NCBI RefSeq assembly: GCF_007096635.1
Contig: NZ_VKAA01000003.1
Span: 62,001 to 126,000, forward strand
DNA from: Mycolicibacterium sp. 018/SC-01/001
Lineage (GTDB): Bacteria; Actinomycetota; Actinomycetes; Mycobacteriales; Mycobacteriaceae
Direction of reading: 5' to 3'
Length of the DNA stretch: 64,000 nt
Position numbers and translations under genes: made by a program. Positions 36,038-44,945 of this stretch are shown here, piece by piece; the stretch's first letter is position 1, and every line of letters starts with the position of its first letter. The notes under the pieces are model-generated. The model saw only the letters and a program-made list of their open reading frames with translations, did not search any database and was not told the origin of the DNA.

Positions 36038-38020
36038 TCAGTTCCAGATCCGCACGCGCCGTTCGGGTTCCAGGTACAGCTCGTCGTTCTCGCTGACGTC
36101 GAAAGCCTCGTAGAACGCGTCCATGTTGCGCACCACACCGTTGCACCGGAACTCCGGCGGCGAATGCGGATCGATCGCCAGGCGCCGGATCGCCTCGGCC
36201 TCCCGGGCCTTGGTGCGCCACACCTGTGCCCAGCCGAAGAACACGCGCTGCTCACCGGTCAGCCCGTCGATCACCGGCGCCGGCTTGCCGCCCAGCGACA
36301 GGCGGTAGGCCAGCAGCGCGATCGACAGCCCGCCGAGATCGCCGATGTTCTCCCCGACGGTGAAGGCGCCGTTGACGTGGTGCGACGGATCGAGCCCGCG
36401 CGGGGTGAACTGTTCGTACTGCTCGATCAACGCCGTCGTGCGCGCCCCGAATTCGCTGCGGTCCTCATCGGTCCACCAGTCCACCAGGTTGCCGTCACCG
36501 TCGTACTTGGCGCCCTGATCGTCGAACCCGTGCCCGATCTCGTGCCCGATCACCGCGCCGATACCGCCGTAGTTGGCGGCGTCGTCGGCGTCGGCGTCGA
36601 AGAACGGCGGCTGCAGAATCGCCGCGGGAAAGACGATCTCGTTCATGCCGGGGTTGTAGTACGCGTTGACGGTCTGCGGGGTCATGAACCATTCGTCGCG
36701 GTCCACCGGGCCGCCGAGCTTGGCCAGGTCGCGGTCGTATTCGAGCGCGTGACCACGGCGATAGTTGCCGTACAGGTCGTCGCGGGCGATGACCAGCGTC
36801 GAGTAGTCACGCCACGTGGCCGGATAGCCGATCTTCGGGGTGAACTTGTCGAGCTTGGCCAGGGCCTTCTCCCGCGTCTGCGGGGTCATCCACTCCAGCT
36901 CGTTGATCGAGACCCGGTACGCCTCACGCAGATTGGCCACCAGCTCGTCCATCCGCGCCTTGGCCTGCGGCGGGAAGTGCCGCTCGACGTAGAGCCGGCC
37001 CAGCGCGTCACCCATCAGCGACTCGACCACCGACACGCCACGCTTCCAGCGGTCGCGGATCTGCTCGGTGCCCGACAGGAGCTTGCCGTAGAACGCGAAA
37101 TCCTCGGCGACGAGCTCGTCGGTCAGCAGCGCCGCCCGGGCGTGGATCAGCCGCCAGCGCAGCCACGTCTTCCACGTCTCGAGGGGCTCGCTCGACCACA
37201 GCGCCGCGAACGCGGTCAGGTAGTCGGGCTGGCGGACGACGAGTTCGGCGGCCCGCTCGGGCGCCACGCCGAGCGCGCCCAGCCAGCCGGTCCAGGGGAA
37301 GCCCGGCGCCTCGGCGCCGACGTCGGTCAGCGTGCGCAGGTTGTAGGTCAGATCGGCGTCGCGGCGCTTGACCACGTCCCAGTGCGCGGCCGCGATCTTG
37401 GTCTCCAGCTCGACGATCGCCGACGCGCTCTCGCTGTGGTCACCGCCCAGGACGAGGGCGAACATCGCGGCGATGTGGCGCGGATAGGCGGCCAGGATCT
37501 CGGCGTGCTGCCCGTCGCGGTAGTAGGACTCGTCAGGCAGACCGATGCCGGACTGCGTCAGGTGCAGCAGGTAACGGGTCGAGTCCTTGGAGTCGGTGTC
37601 GACGTACACGCCCGCGCCGCCGCCGACGCCGGTGCGCTGCAGCGCTCCCAGGACACTGGCCAGAGTCTCGGGACTGTCGGCCTCGTCGACGAGCGCCAGC
37701 TCCTCGAGCAGGGGGGCCAGGCCGCGCTCGCGGATCGTCTGCTCGTCCATGAAGCTGGCATACAGATCGCCGATCCGCTGCTGATCGGTCCCCTCGGGCG
37801 CCTGAGCGTCGGCTGCCTCGGTGATGAGGTCGCGGATCTGCTCCTCGGCGCGATCGTAGAGGGTGCGGAAGGCGCCGTCGGTGGCCCGATCCGCCGGGAT
37901 CTGGTACTCGGCGAGCCAGCGGCCGTTGACGTGACCGAACAGATCGTCCTGCGGCCTGGCGGCGTCGTCGACGTAACGCAGATCGATACCGGACTTGAGT
38001 GATGTCGCTTCTACCGTCAC
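36038..38020 (-). CDS. zmp1: Zinc metalloprotease Zmp1 (M13, neprilysin-like)
   Basis: A 660-residue M13 peptidase, against 663 remembered for M. tuberculosis Zmp1 (Rv0198c). The zinc motif HEIGH falls at residues 493-497, the same numbering as Rv0198c, followed by GENIGDLGG carrying the third ligand. A further substrate motif NAYYNPGMNEIVFPAAILQ is present. No signal peptide is visible, as in the known protein. GTG 38020 is chosen because GAAGGA precedes it by about 9 bases. In pathogens Zmp1 affects the host inflammasome; here the role is unknown. Confidence 0.93.
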   Translation of the reverse strand: MTVEATSLKSGIDLRYVDDAARPQDDLFGHVNGRWLAEYQIPADRATDGAFRTLYDRAEEQIRDLITEAADAQAPEGTDQQRIGDLYASFMDEQTIRERGLAPLLEELALVDEADSPETLASVLGALQRTGVGGGAGVYVDTDSKDSTRYLLHLTQSGIGLPDESYYRDGQHAEILAAYPRHIAAMFALVLGGDHSESASAIVELETKIAAAHWDVVKRRDADLTYNLRTLTDVGAEAPGFPWTGWLGALGVAPERAAELVVRQPDYLTAFAALWSSEPLETWKTWLRWRLIHARAALLTDELVAEDFAFYGKLLSGTEQIRDRWKRGVSVVESLMGDALGRLYVERHFPPQAKARMDELVANLREAYRVSINELEWMTPQTREKALAKLDKFTPKIGYPATWRDYSTLVIARDDLYGNYRRGHALEYDRDLAKLGGPVDRDEWFMTPQTVNAYYNPGMNEIVFPAAILQPPFFDADADDAANYGGIGAVIGHEIGHGFDDQGAKYDGDGNLVDWWTDEDRSEFGARTTALIEQYEQFTPRGLDPSHHVNGAFTVGENIGDLGGLSIALLAYRLSLGGKPAPVIDGLTGEQRVFFGWAQVWRTKAREAEAIRRLAIDPHSPPEFRCNGVVRNMDAFYEAFDVSENDELYLEPERRVRIWN

Positions 38021-38047
38021 CCCGACATCCTTCCAGAACCGCCCGGG

Positions 38048-38053
38048 TACCCT
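38048..38053 (+). promoter_or_regulatory. Candidate -10 (TACCCT) for the Rv0199-type gene
   Basis: TACCCT lies 7 bases before the ATG at 38061 and no Shine-Dalgarno sequence is visible, the arrangement of a leaderless mRNA. Confidence 0.45.
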
Positions 38054-38060
38054 CACCGGC

Positions 38061-38654
38061 ATGCCCGATGACCGGCCCGAATCCACGGCGGACCGGGAGG
38101 AGACACCCCGCACCCTGACCGGGTACGGCATCGCCTCGGCGGTGCTGGCCGTCGTCGCCGTCGCGGCGATCGTCCTGGCGGCGATGATCTGGGCCGGCCA
38201 CCACGGCGAGACCGACGAACGTGCCTACCGCACCCGGGTGCTGCAGGCCGCCGCCGACTGGACGGGTGTGTTGATCAACATGACCGCCGACACCGTCGAC
38301 ACCGACCTCGCCACGCTGCACGACGGCACCGTCGGCCAGCTCAACGCCGACTTCGAGCAGACCGTCGAGCCGTACCGCAAGCTGGTGCGCACGCTCAAGG
38401 CCCGCACCACCGGGCAGATCAACGCCGTCGCGCTGGAGAGCGTCTACCACGCGCAGCCCGGCGCGCCCGCCGCGCCGCCGCCGCTGGAGCTGGCCGGGTT
38501 CGCCAGCCGCACCGACACGGTGCTGGTGGTCGCGACGTCGATCAGCGAGAACGCCGGCACCGACAAGCCGCAGACCGTGCGGTGGACCCTGCGCCTGGAT
38601 GTCTCCGACGTCGACGGCAAGCTGCTGATCTCGCGGCTGGTGCCGATCCGATGA
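38061..38654 (+). CDS. Mce-associated membrane protein-like (Rv0199 type)
   Basis: A 197-residue protein: a short acidic cytoplasmic tail, one membrane helix (about 22-47, ending ILAAMIWAG), and an external domain with helix-rich RVLQAAADWTGVLINM and a beta-rich end VRWTLRLDVSDVDGKLLIS. This matches the Mce-associated (Mas) layout and Rv0199 by position and shape. ATG 38061 fits a leaderless promoter; an upstream ATG at 37995 runs into the zmp1 start region. The stop precedes the next gene by overlap. Confidence 0.78.
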   Translation: MPDDRPESTADREETPRTLTGYGIASAVLAVVAVAAIVLAAMIWAGHHGETDERAYRTRVLQAAADWTGVLINMTADTVDTDLATLHDGTVGQLNADFEQTVEPYRKLVRTLKARTTGQINAVALESVYHAQPGAPAAPPPLELAGFASRTDTVLVVATSISENAGTDKPQTVRWTLRLDVSDVDGKLLISRLVPIR

Positions 38655-39340
38655 GGAACCTGTTGCGCGTGCTGCTGTTCGACGCGCTCGCCCCGCTGGC
38701 GGTGGTGGCCGCGCTGATCTACATCGGCATGGCGCTGGCGTGGCCGCTGTGGTGGGTGTCGGTGTGCTCGGTGCTGTGCCTGCTCGTGGTGCAGGGCGTG
38801 ATCGTCGACGTCGTGTTGGCCCGCCGCGACAAGGTGACCGTCGGTACCGACGACGACGGACCCGGGCTGCGGCTCGCGGTGATGGGGACCGCGGCCGCGG
38901 CGGTGGTGGCCGCGGTGGTCGTCGGCTACACGCAGTGGACCGTGCCCGACCACACGCTGAACTCCGACAGCGTCGAGGTGACCGGCATCGCGAGCAGTGT
39001 GGCCGAGGCGTCGGCGACGTTCACGCCCGCAGATCCGACCGCCTCGATCGACCGTGCCGCGCAGATGATGTCGCCGGAGAGCGCGGAGCGGTTCAAGGCC
39101 GACTTCGCGACCGTGGCCAAGGACCTGGGCGGGCGCAACGTCTCGGCGCAGGCGAGCACGGTGTCGGCGGGTGTGGAGGCCATCGGCCCGGCGGCGGCCA
39201 GCGTGGCGGTCGTGCTGCGGGGCACGCAGACGTCCCCGGGCAAGCCGACCGACAGCGCCGTGCTCGCGCTGCGGGTGTCACTGTCGAAGACCGACGGCCG
39301 CTGGCTGGTCGAGGACGTCTCGCCGCTGCACTCCCGCTGA
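38651..39340 (+). CDS. Membrane-anchored protein, Rv0200 type
   Basis: A 229-residue protein, the same length remembered for Rv0200. Two N-terminal membrane helices (about 8-30 and 35-55) and a third near 80-98 lead to an external domain with conserved SPESAERFKADFATVAKDLG and a closing beta hairpin LSKTDGRWLVEDV. It overlaps the preceding gene by 4 bases (ATGA), so the two form one unit, as in M. tuberculosis. Function unknown; the domain resembles Mce-associated proteins. Confidence 0.78.
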   Translation: MRNLLRVLLFDALAPLAVVAALIYIGMALAWPLWWVSVCSVLCLLVVQGVIVDVVLARRDKVTVGTDDDGPGLRLAVMGTAAAAVVAAVVVGYTQWTVPDHTLNSDSVEVTGIASSVAEASATFTPADPTASIDRAAQMMSPESAERFKADFATVAKDLGGRNVSAQASTVSAGVEAIGPAAASVAVVLRGTQTSPGKPTDSAVLALRVSLSKTDGRWLVEDVSPLHSR

Positions 39341-39351
39341 CGCGTCAACAA

Positions 39352-39390
39352 CCGCCGGCGAGAGGCCAGGGCTGCGATCGGCGGCTTTTC
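39352..39390 (+). terminator. Probable intrinsic terminator after the Rv0200-type gene
   Basis: CCGCCG (39352-39357) pairs with CGGCGG (39379-39384) across a 21-base loop and is followed by CTTTTC. It lies 11 bases after the stop codon in the convergent gap before the Rv0201c-type gene. Confidence 0.5.
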
Positions 39391-39423
39391 ACGACCCGGA
39401 ATGCTATTCCGCGGTGAAGGGGC

Positions 39424-39918
39424 TCAGGAGGAGGGCCGCTGGCCGCGCATCTTCGCGAACCTCTCCGAGAGCCGGCCCATCCGGATCATCAGCGACGCGG
39501 GCGGGCTGACCGTGCCACCCAGATAGGCGGCGAAGTCGGTGGGGGCGACCCCGATGCGCGAGGCGAACTCCCGCTCGCCCAGCCCCGAGCGTTCCAGCAG
39601 CAGCCGGACATGGCGGCCCACCTCGGCGCACTCGTTGGCCTCGAGGTGTTCGCGGGTACGGGTCAGCACCTCGGACATCGCCTTCGACACGCCGTAGGGC
39701 TGCGCGGTCTCCAACACTTCCTCGACCTGGCGGGCGGTGCGGCCGTACGGGTCGCGCTTGATCGCCACCACGATGCGCTGCCACACGGCGAGGTCGTCAC
39801 GTTCGAGTGCGGCCCGGATGGCGGCCGTCGGCCAGAACTCGACAGGCCGGTCGTCGGGGTGCGTGCTGCGGGCGGGTCCGCGCTCCGCCGGAGAACGCGG
39901 TTCCGACGACACAGTCAC
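39424..39918 (-). CDS. Hypothetical protein, Rv0201c type, with HTH-like C-terminus
   Basis: A 164-residue protein. The middle shows AVWQRIVVAIKRDPYGRTAR followed by a predicted helical domain, and the end (SGLGEREFASRIGVAPTDFA, then YLGGTVSPPASLMIRM) looks like a Cro/XRE helix-turn-helix. GTG 39918 overlaps the mmpL11 stop by 4 bases. Its position directly after mmpL11 matches Rv0201c. A regulatory role is inferred from the HTH pattern only. Confidence 0.7.
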   Translation of the reverse strand: MTVSSEPRSPAERGPARSTHPDDRPVEFWPTAAIRAALERDDLAVWQRIVVAIKRDPYGRTARQVEEVLETAQPYGVSKAMSEVLTRTREHLEANECAEVGRHVRLLLERSGLGEREFASRIGVAPTDFAAYLGGTVSPPASLMIRMGRLSERFAKMRGQRPSS

Positions 39919-42851
39919 CTCGCCTCCTCCAACATGGCCACCGCCACCGATAGGCACCGCTGCCTGACTCCGGCCCACTCGGCCTCGCCGTCGGCGCCCG
40001 ATGCTGCGCTGTCGGGCCCGTCGGACGGCCGGGGATCGGCCAGGCGGCGCACGAGCTGGGTGGCCACCCAGTGCTCATGCGCCGGTTGACCAGAGTAGTA
40101 CCGGTCCATACCGGTGAGCACTTCCGCCGCGGTCTGCGTGTCCATCGAGGCGACCAGTTCGGCGAACTCGGAGTAGTCGCGGGCGCTGTTGCGCTCCATG
40201 ATCAGGAAGCCCGTCAACCGCAGCGTCTCGGCGCCGGTCGGGATCTGCAATCGGTCCCCGGTGGGCAGCAGCACGTTGGTGGTCTCCAGCGGACTGGTCC
40301 GCTCCAGCGGCGGCCGGCCGGGGTGCTCGCTGCCGTTCACCGGCTGCTCCCGGGCCCGTTCGACGGCGAGCGCGTCGAGCGCGACGTCGAGGCGCCCTCG
40401 CCACATCGTGACCGGATGCTTGGGTAGCTTGACCGCGACGGTCTTGCCGTGCGCCCGATTGCTGATCGTCGCCGGCACCCGGCCCTCGGACTTCAGCCGT
40501 CCCGGCATCAGCTTGCCGCACGGCTGACATCCGCTGAACGCGAGCGGATCGGCCACGGTGATCGCCTGCGGCACAAGGGTTTTGAGCTTGGCGGCGGATT
40601 TGACGACGGTGCGCAGGTCGGCGCCGGAGGGCGCGAGAGCGGAGATGTCGTCGGGGATGATGATGAGATCCCCGATGTCGGCCTTGGGCAGCGGCTTCTC
40701 GAAGTCCACCGACGGCAGCACCCGGTCCAGCCAGCGCGGCAGCCACCAGTTCCACTCGTCGAACATCGCCATCAGCGCGGGCACCAGCACCAGGCGCACC
40801 ACCGTCGCGTCCACGGCGATCGCGACCGCGCACGCCACCCCGAGCTGGGCCACCAGCGGCATACCCGCGAACGCGAAGCCGATGAACACCGCGATCATGA
40901 TCAGCGCGGCACTGGTGATGGTGCGCGCGCTCGTCGACACGCCGTAGGCGACCGCGTCGCGGGTGTTGCCGGTCTGCAGGAAGCGCTCCCGAATCCGGGT
41001 GAGCAGAAAGATCTCGTAGTCCATCGACAGGCCGAAGGTCAGCGCGAGCACCAGCGGCGGGATCGTGCTGTCCAGCGACGAGAGCTGCTTGAAACCCAGA
41101 TCCGTCAACCAGCCCCACTGGAAGACCGCCACCAGGCTGCCGTACGCCGCCGCCACCGACAGCACGGTCATCACCACGCCCTTGAGCGCCAGGAACACCG
41201 AGCGGATCGACACCAGCAGCATGACGAACGCGATGAACGCGACGAACGCGAACACCAGGGGCTGGACCTGGGAGACCCGGTCGTCGAAGTCCTTGATCAA
41301 CGCCGTCGGACCACCGACCGAGATCTGCGCATTGCCGCCGGCGACGGCGGGCAGCTGCGCGCGCATCCAGTCCACGGTGTCGCGTGCGCCCATGTCCTCG
41401 GGGTCCACCGACAGCACCGCCGACAGCAGCGCGCTGCGGTAGTCGCTCCCGAACACCGCGGGCGACACCGAGACGGTGTTGGGCCCCTGCGCCATCCGCT
41501 GCCGGATCGCGTCGAGCAGCGGCTGCTTGGCCGGCACCGACGCCGCATCGCCCCCGGGGAATGTGACCAACACCCGGACCGGGCCGAGCGCACCGGGACC
41601 CAGCGCCTCGGCCGCGGCGTTGACGCCACCGCGGATCTCGTGCGTCGGCTCGAACTGGCGCTGCATGCTGTTGCCGAGTTCCATCGAGAACGACGGCGCG
41701 GCCAGGGCGAGCAGCATCGCCGCCGCAGCCAGCGCCGAGAGCCACGGCCGGCGCATCACCCCGCCGGTCCAGCGGGTCCAGAACTTCGACTGCGTCGCCT
41801 CGACCCCGCGGCCCCAGTGCAGGTACGACGAGCGTCGCGCGGCCCGGCGGCCGAACGCACCCAGCACAGCCGGGGTCAGCGTCGTCGACGTCAGCACCGC
41901 GACCGCGACGGCGAGGATGGCTCCGGTGGCCATCGAGCGCAGCACGGGGGTGTTGATCAGGTAGATGCCGGTGACCGACGCGATCACCGTCAGGCCCGAC
42001 AGCACCACCGCCAGGCCCGACGTCGCCATCGCGGCATCGGCGGCGTCCTCGGGTTCGCGCCCGGCGCGCAGCTCCTCGCGGAAGCGCATCAGGATGAACA
42101 GCGAGTAGTCGATGGCCACGGCGATGCCGAACATCGACACCGTCGTGGTCACGAACACCGACATCGTGGTGTACATCGACAGCCAATAGACCAGGCCCAT
42201 CGTGACCGCCACCGTGCACACACCCAGCAGCAGCGGCACCGCAGCGGCGGCGAACGAGCCGAACACCGCCAGCAGCACGATCAAGACGATCGGCAGATTC
42301 CAGCGCTCGGCCTGCGCGATGTCGTGCTTGGTGGCCAGCGTCGCGGCGGCGCCGAGCGCACCCTGTCCGATGACGTAGAACCGGACCTTGCCGTTCTGCG
42401 TCTGGCCCGGATCGTCTCCGTCGATGCCGACTTTCTGGCGCAGCTGTTTGGCGATGTCGACCGCGCCGGTGTTCTCGAACCCGAGCTGCAACGTGATGAC
42501 GTACGGCCGATCCGGCTGCGGCGGCGGTTGGCCCGGGTTGGGCATGACGGTGACGCTGGGCACCTCGGCGGCGATCTTCTCCAGGTACGCCACCGCGGCG
42601 TTCATGTCATCGAACGTGGCGTCCGGCCGGGGTGCGGCGACGAGCGCCAACGGGGAGGCGCCCTGATCGGGGAACTGTGCTTCCAGCTGCCGCTGCACGT
42701 AGAGCGACTGCGAGCCCTCCACCTCGAAACCGCCGCCGGTCAGGTTGCCCGACTGGTTCATCGCCAGGTAGATCGAGGGGACGAGTAGCAGCAGCCACAC
42801 CGCGAAGACCGCCCAGCGGAATCTGCGCAGGTTGCTGCTCACGCGCATCAT
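39915..42851 (-). CDS. mmpL11: MmpL11 RND-family lipid/heme transporter
   Basis: A 978-residue MMPL protein (966 remembered in M. tuberculosis). It has 12 membrane helices, two large external loops, and the proton-relay Asp-Tyr pairs in VAIDYSLFILMRF (helix 4) and LSMDYEIFLLTRI (helix 10). The C-terminal cytoplasmic region (about 730-978) is typical. In M. tuberculosis MmpL11 has been linked to heme uptake with Rv0203 and to export of mycolate wax esters and related lipids. ATG 42851 is chosen; the frame is open to 43022. It is divergent from two hemophore genes. Confidence 0.93.
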   Translation of the reverse strand: MMRVSSNLRRFRWAVFAVWLLLLVPSIYLAMNQSGNLTGGGFEVEGSQSLYVQRQLEAQFPDQGASPLALVAAPRPDATFDDMNAAVAYLEKIAAEVPSVTVMPNPGQPPPQPDRPYVITLQLGFENTGAVDIAKQLRQKVGIDGDDPGQTQNGKVRFYVIGQGALGAAATLATKHDIAQAERWNLPIVLIVLLAVFGSFAAAAVPLLLGVCTVAVTMGLVYWLSMYTTMSVFVTTTVSMFGIAVAIDYSLFILMRFREELRAGREPEDAADAAMATSGLAVVLSGLTVIASVTGIYLINTPVLRSMATGAILAVAVAVLTSTTLTPAVLGAFGRRAARRSSYLHWGRGVEATQSKFWTRWTGGVMRRPWLSALAAAAMLLALAAPSFSMELGNSMQRQFEPTHEIRGGVNAAAEALGPGALGPVRVLVTFPGGDAASVPAKQPLLDAIRQRMAQGPNTVSVSPAVFGSDYRSALLSAVLSVDPEDMGARDTVDWMRAQLPAVAGGNAQISVGGPTALIKDFDDRVSQVQPLVFAFVAFIAFVMLLVSIRSVFLALKGVVMTVLSVAAAYGSLVAVFQWGWLTDLGFKQLSSLDSTIPPLVLALTFGLSMDYEIFLLTRIRERFLQTGNTRDAVAYGVSTSARTITSAALIMIAVFIGFAFAGMPLVAQLGVACAVAIAVDATVVRLVLVPALMAMFDEWNWWLPRWLDRVLPSVDFEKPLPKADIGDLIIIPDDISALAPSGADLRTVVKSAAKLKTLVPQAITVADPLAFSGCQPCGKLMPGRLKSEGRVPATISNRAHGKTVAVKLPKHPVTMWRGRLDVALDALAVERAREQPVNGSEHPGRPPLERTSPLETTNVLLPTGDRLQIPTGAETLRLTGFLIMERNSARDYSEFAELVASMDTQTAAEVLTGMDRYYSGQPAHEHWVATQLVRRLADPRPSDGPDSAASGADGEAEWAGVRQRCLSVAVAMLEEAR

Positions 42852-42888
42852 GAACTGCTGGATGGGACGTCCCCACTTTCTCCCCGGC

Positions 42889-42907
42889 CTTTCGTAGCGA
42901 AAGGGTA
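42889..42907 (-). promoter_or_regulatory. Candidate promoter and operator for mmpL11
   Basis: TACCCT (42907-42902 in minus sense) may be a -10. It touches an inverted repeat CTTTCG-N3-CGAAAG (42889-42903) at the expected transcription start, a place where a repressor would act. The 5' leader would be about 44 bases and contains GGGGAG. Confidence 0.4.
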
Positions 42908-43131
42908 CCGCAGCCGATTGTGCGGAGAACGGCGCGAACGCCGCCGCCAGAGATGCGTCATCCAGCTTTGATGCGGGCCGCTCGAGCGCGCTCGATTGGG
43001 CACCCGGCGGCGGTGATGGCACGATGGCTGCGTCGTGGGCTAGATGATGTCCGTCGGTCGGGGATCTTTGCTGTTGACCGTAGGAAGGCGCGCGGTGTGC
43101 TCAGGCGCGCGCGGGCCGTGAGGAGTTCGCC

Positions 43132-43656
43132 ATGTTCGCAACCACGAAGATCGCCGCGCGCCGGGCGGGTGCCGCCGCGGTGACCGCCGTCGCCATCGGC
43201 GGCGCGGCGGTGCTGATGACCGGTCCGGGAGCGCCCGCCGGGCAGGCCGCGCCCGACCCGTGCGCGGCCAGCGAGGTCGCCAAGACCGCAGGTGCGGTGG
43301 CCACCAACACCGGCAGCTACCTCGACACCCATCCGCAGACCAACCAGGCGCTGACGTTGATCGCCAAGCAGCAGGGTGGTGCCCAGTCGCTCGGGGCGCT
43401 CAAGTCCTATCTCGATGCCAACCCGCTGGTGCAGTCGGATCTGCAGCGTTTGCAGCAGCCGCTGGTGTCGCTGGCGGCACGATGCCAGCTCCCGGTGACG
43501 TTGCCACAGGTGCTGGGCCTGATGCAGGTGGCCGCGCCGGGCGCCGCCGCGGCGGCGGCTCCGGTGGCATCGCCCGCAGCACCGGCCGCGCAGAGCATGG
43601 GCGCCGGCGCCGCGGAAGCCGCTCCCGACACCGGGTCGACGACCCCGCCTCGATGA
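43132..43656 (+). CDS. Secreted hemophore-family protein (Rv0203-like), copy 1
   Basis: A 174-residue secreted protein. The signal peptide (ALA-rich, cleavage near GQAAPD, residue 41) is followed by the hemophore fold: DPCAASEVAKTAGAVATNTG, SYLDTHPQTNQALT and LSLAARCQLP-like end with two conserved cysteines, then an Ala-rich tail. The family carries heme to MmpL11/MmpL3. GAGGAG before the ATG supports the start. The copy next to it lacks the Ala tail. Confidence 0.85.
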   Translation: MFATTKIAARRAGAAAVTAVAIGGAAVLMTGPGAPAGQAAPDPCAASEVAKTAGAVATNTGSYLDTHPQTNQALTLIAKQQGGAQSLGALKSYLDANPLVQSDLQRLQQPLVSLAARCQLPVTLPQVLGLMQVAAPGAAAAAAPVASPAAPAAQSMGAGAAEAAPDTGSTTPPR

Positions 43657-43784
43657 GGGCTTTTCTCATCAACCGTTAACGGCTCGGCAGGAAAGTCGGT
43701 TACCGGTCTGCTTAGCTTCCTAGGATGGTGCGCAGACCGGCCCGCCACCGGAGCCGGCTCACACCTAATGCTGAAGGAGACGTC

Positions 43785-44171
43785 ATGTTGATCTCGGGCC
43801 CCATCCTGCGCCGCACTGTGGCCGGCGCACTGGGCGCGGGCGCGGTCGCCGGCGCCGTGTTCGGCGCGATGCCGACGGCATCGGCGCAACCGGCTCTGCC
43901 GCCGAACTGCACGGCAGCCGACTTCGCCGGGGTCGCCTCCGGCGTCTCGGCGTCGACGTCGGCCTATCTGTTCACGCATCCGCAGGTCAACGACTTCTTC
44001 ACCGGACTGCAGGGCCTGCCGATGGATCAGCTGCGGCCCAAGGTGGTCGAGTACATGGACGCCAACCCGCAGGTCAAGGCTGAGATGACCGGGATTCGGC
44101 AGCCGCTGATCGACATCAAGAACCGGTGTGGCTTCTCGGAGCGCGACACCAACGGACCCCTCTACCCGTAG
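43785..44171 (+). CDS. Secreted hemophore-family protein (Rv0203-like), copy 2
   Basis: A 128-residue protein with a signal peptide (cleavage near ASAQP, residue 31) and the same two-cysteine fold as copy 1: [33 protein letters not shown], and [19 protein letters not shown] precedes the ATG at 43785. TAGGAT at 43721-43726 may be its -10. The length is close to Rv0203. Copies 1 and 2 are clearly related but diverged, so both may be functional. Confidence 0.87.
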   Translation: MLISGPILRRTVAGALGAGAVAGAVFGAMPTASAQPALPPNCTAADFAGVASGVSASTSAYLFTHPQVNDFFTGLQGLPMDQLRPKVVEYMDANPQVKAEMTGIRQPLIDIKNRCGFSERDTNGPLYP

Positions 44172-44176
44172 GCGCC

Positions 44177-44923
44177 ATGCGAGACAGGGTGGATGCTTCG
44201 CCCTCGCGTGGGGGGGAGCTGTCCGCCCAGGACGGCGCGGGTCGGACGGTGCTGATGGTGGACGACGACCCGGACGTGCGGACCTCGGTGGCCCGGGGTC
44301 TGCGACATTCCGGGTTCGACGTCCGGGTGGCGGCGACGGGCAAAGAGGCGCTGCGGCTGCTGTCCAGCGAGTCCCACGATGCGCTGGTGCTCGACGTGCA
44401 GATGCCCGAACTCGACGGGGTCGCCGTCGTGACGGCCCTGCGTGCGCTGGGCAACGACATCCCGATCTGTGTCCTGTCGGCGCGCGACACCGTCAACGAC
44501 CGCATCGCCGGGCTGGAGGCGGGGGCCGACGACTACCTGACCAAACCGTTCGATCTCGGGGAGCTGGTGGCGCGTCTGCATGCGCTGCTGCGCCGTGCGC
44601 ACCACTCCGATCCGGGGTCGGACACGATGACGGTCGGATCGTTGACCATCGACACGTCACGCCGGCTGGTGTTCGCCGCGGGTGAGCGTATCGAGCTGAC
44701 CAAGCGGGAATTCGACCTGCTCGCCGCGCTGGCCGAGAACGCCGGGGTCGTGCTGAGCCGGCAGCGGCTGCTGGAACTGGTGTGGGGCTACGACTTCGAC
44801 GTCGACACCAACGTCGCCGACGTGTTCGTCTCCTACCTGCGGCGCAAGCTGGAGCGCGACGGCCTGCCGCGCGTCATCCACACCGTGCGGGGCATCGGCT
44901 ACGTGCTGCGGGAGGAGCCGTGA
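44177..44923 (+). CDS. Response regulator, PrrA-like (OmpR family)
   Basis: A 248-residue OmpR-type regulator. The receiver has acidic VDDDP, the phospho-acceptor Asp73 ([11 protein letters not shown]) and Lys in YLTKPF. The winged-helix output domain includes [17 protein letters not shown] and [12 protein letters not shown]. It strongly resembles PrrA in remembered sequence but sits in the mmpL11-mmpL3 locus, where fast-growing mycobacteria have such a pair and M. tuberculosis has none. ATG 44177 starts 5 bases after the hemophore stop. Heme- or iron-linked signalling is a guess. Confidence 0.85.
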   Translation: MRDRVDASPSRGGELSAQDGAGRTVLMVDDDPDVRTSVARGLRHSGFDVRVAATGKEALRLLSSESHDALVLDVQMPELDGVAVVTALRALGNDIPICVLSARDTVNDRIAGLEAGADDYLTKPFDLGELVARLHALLRRAHHSDPGSDTMTVGSLTIDTSRRLVFAAGERIELTKREFDLLAALAENAGVVLSRQRLLELVWGYDFDVDTNVADVFVSYLRRKLERDGLPRVIHTVRGIGYVLREEP

Positions 44924-44945
44924 TCGGCCGGACCCCGGACCGTCG

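Noticed and set aside
36164..38002. 612-codon open frame on the plus strand
   Set aside because: It is a shadow of zmp1, whose frame carries the HEIGH motif and correct length.
43652..43670. GATGAG/CTCATC hairpin as terminator after hemophore 1
   Set aside because: The 6-base stem includes the stop codon and is not followed by a T run, so evidence is too weak.
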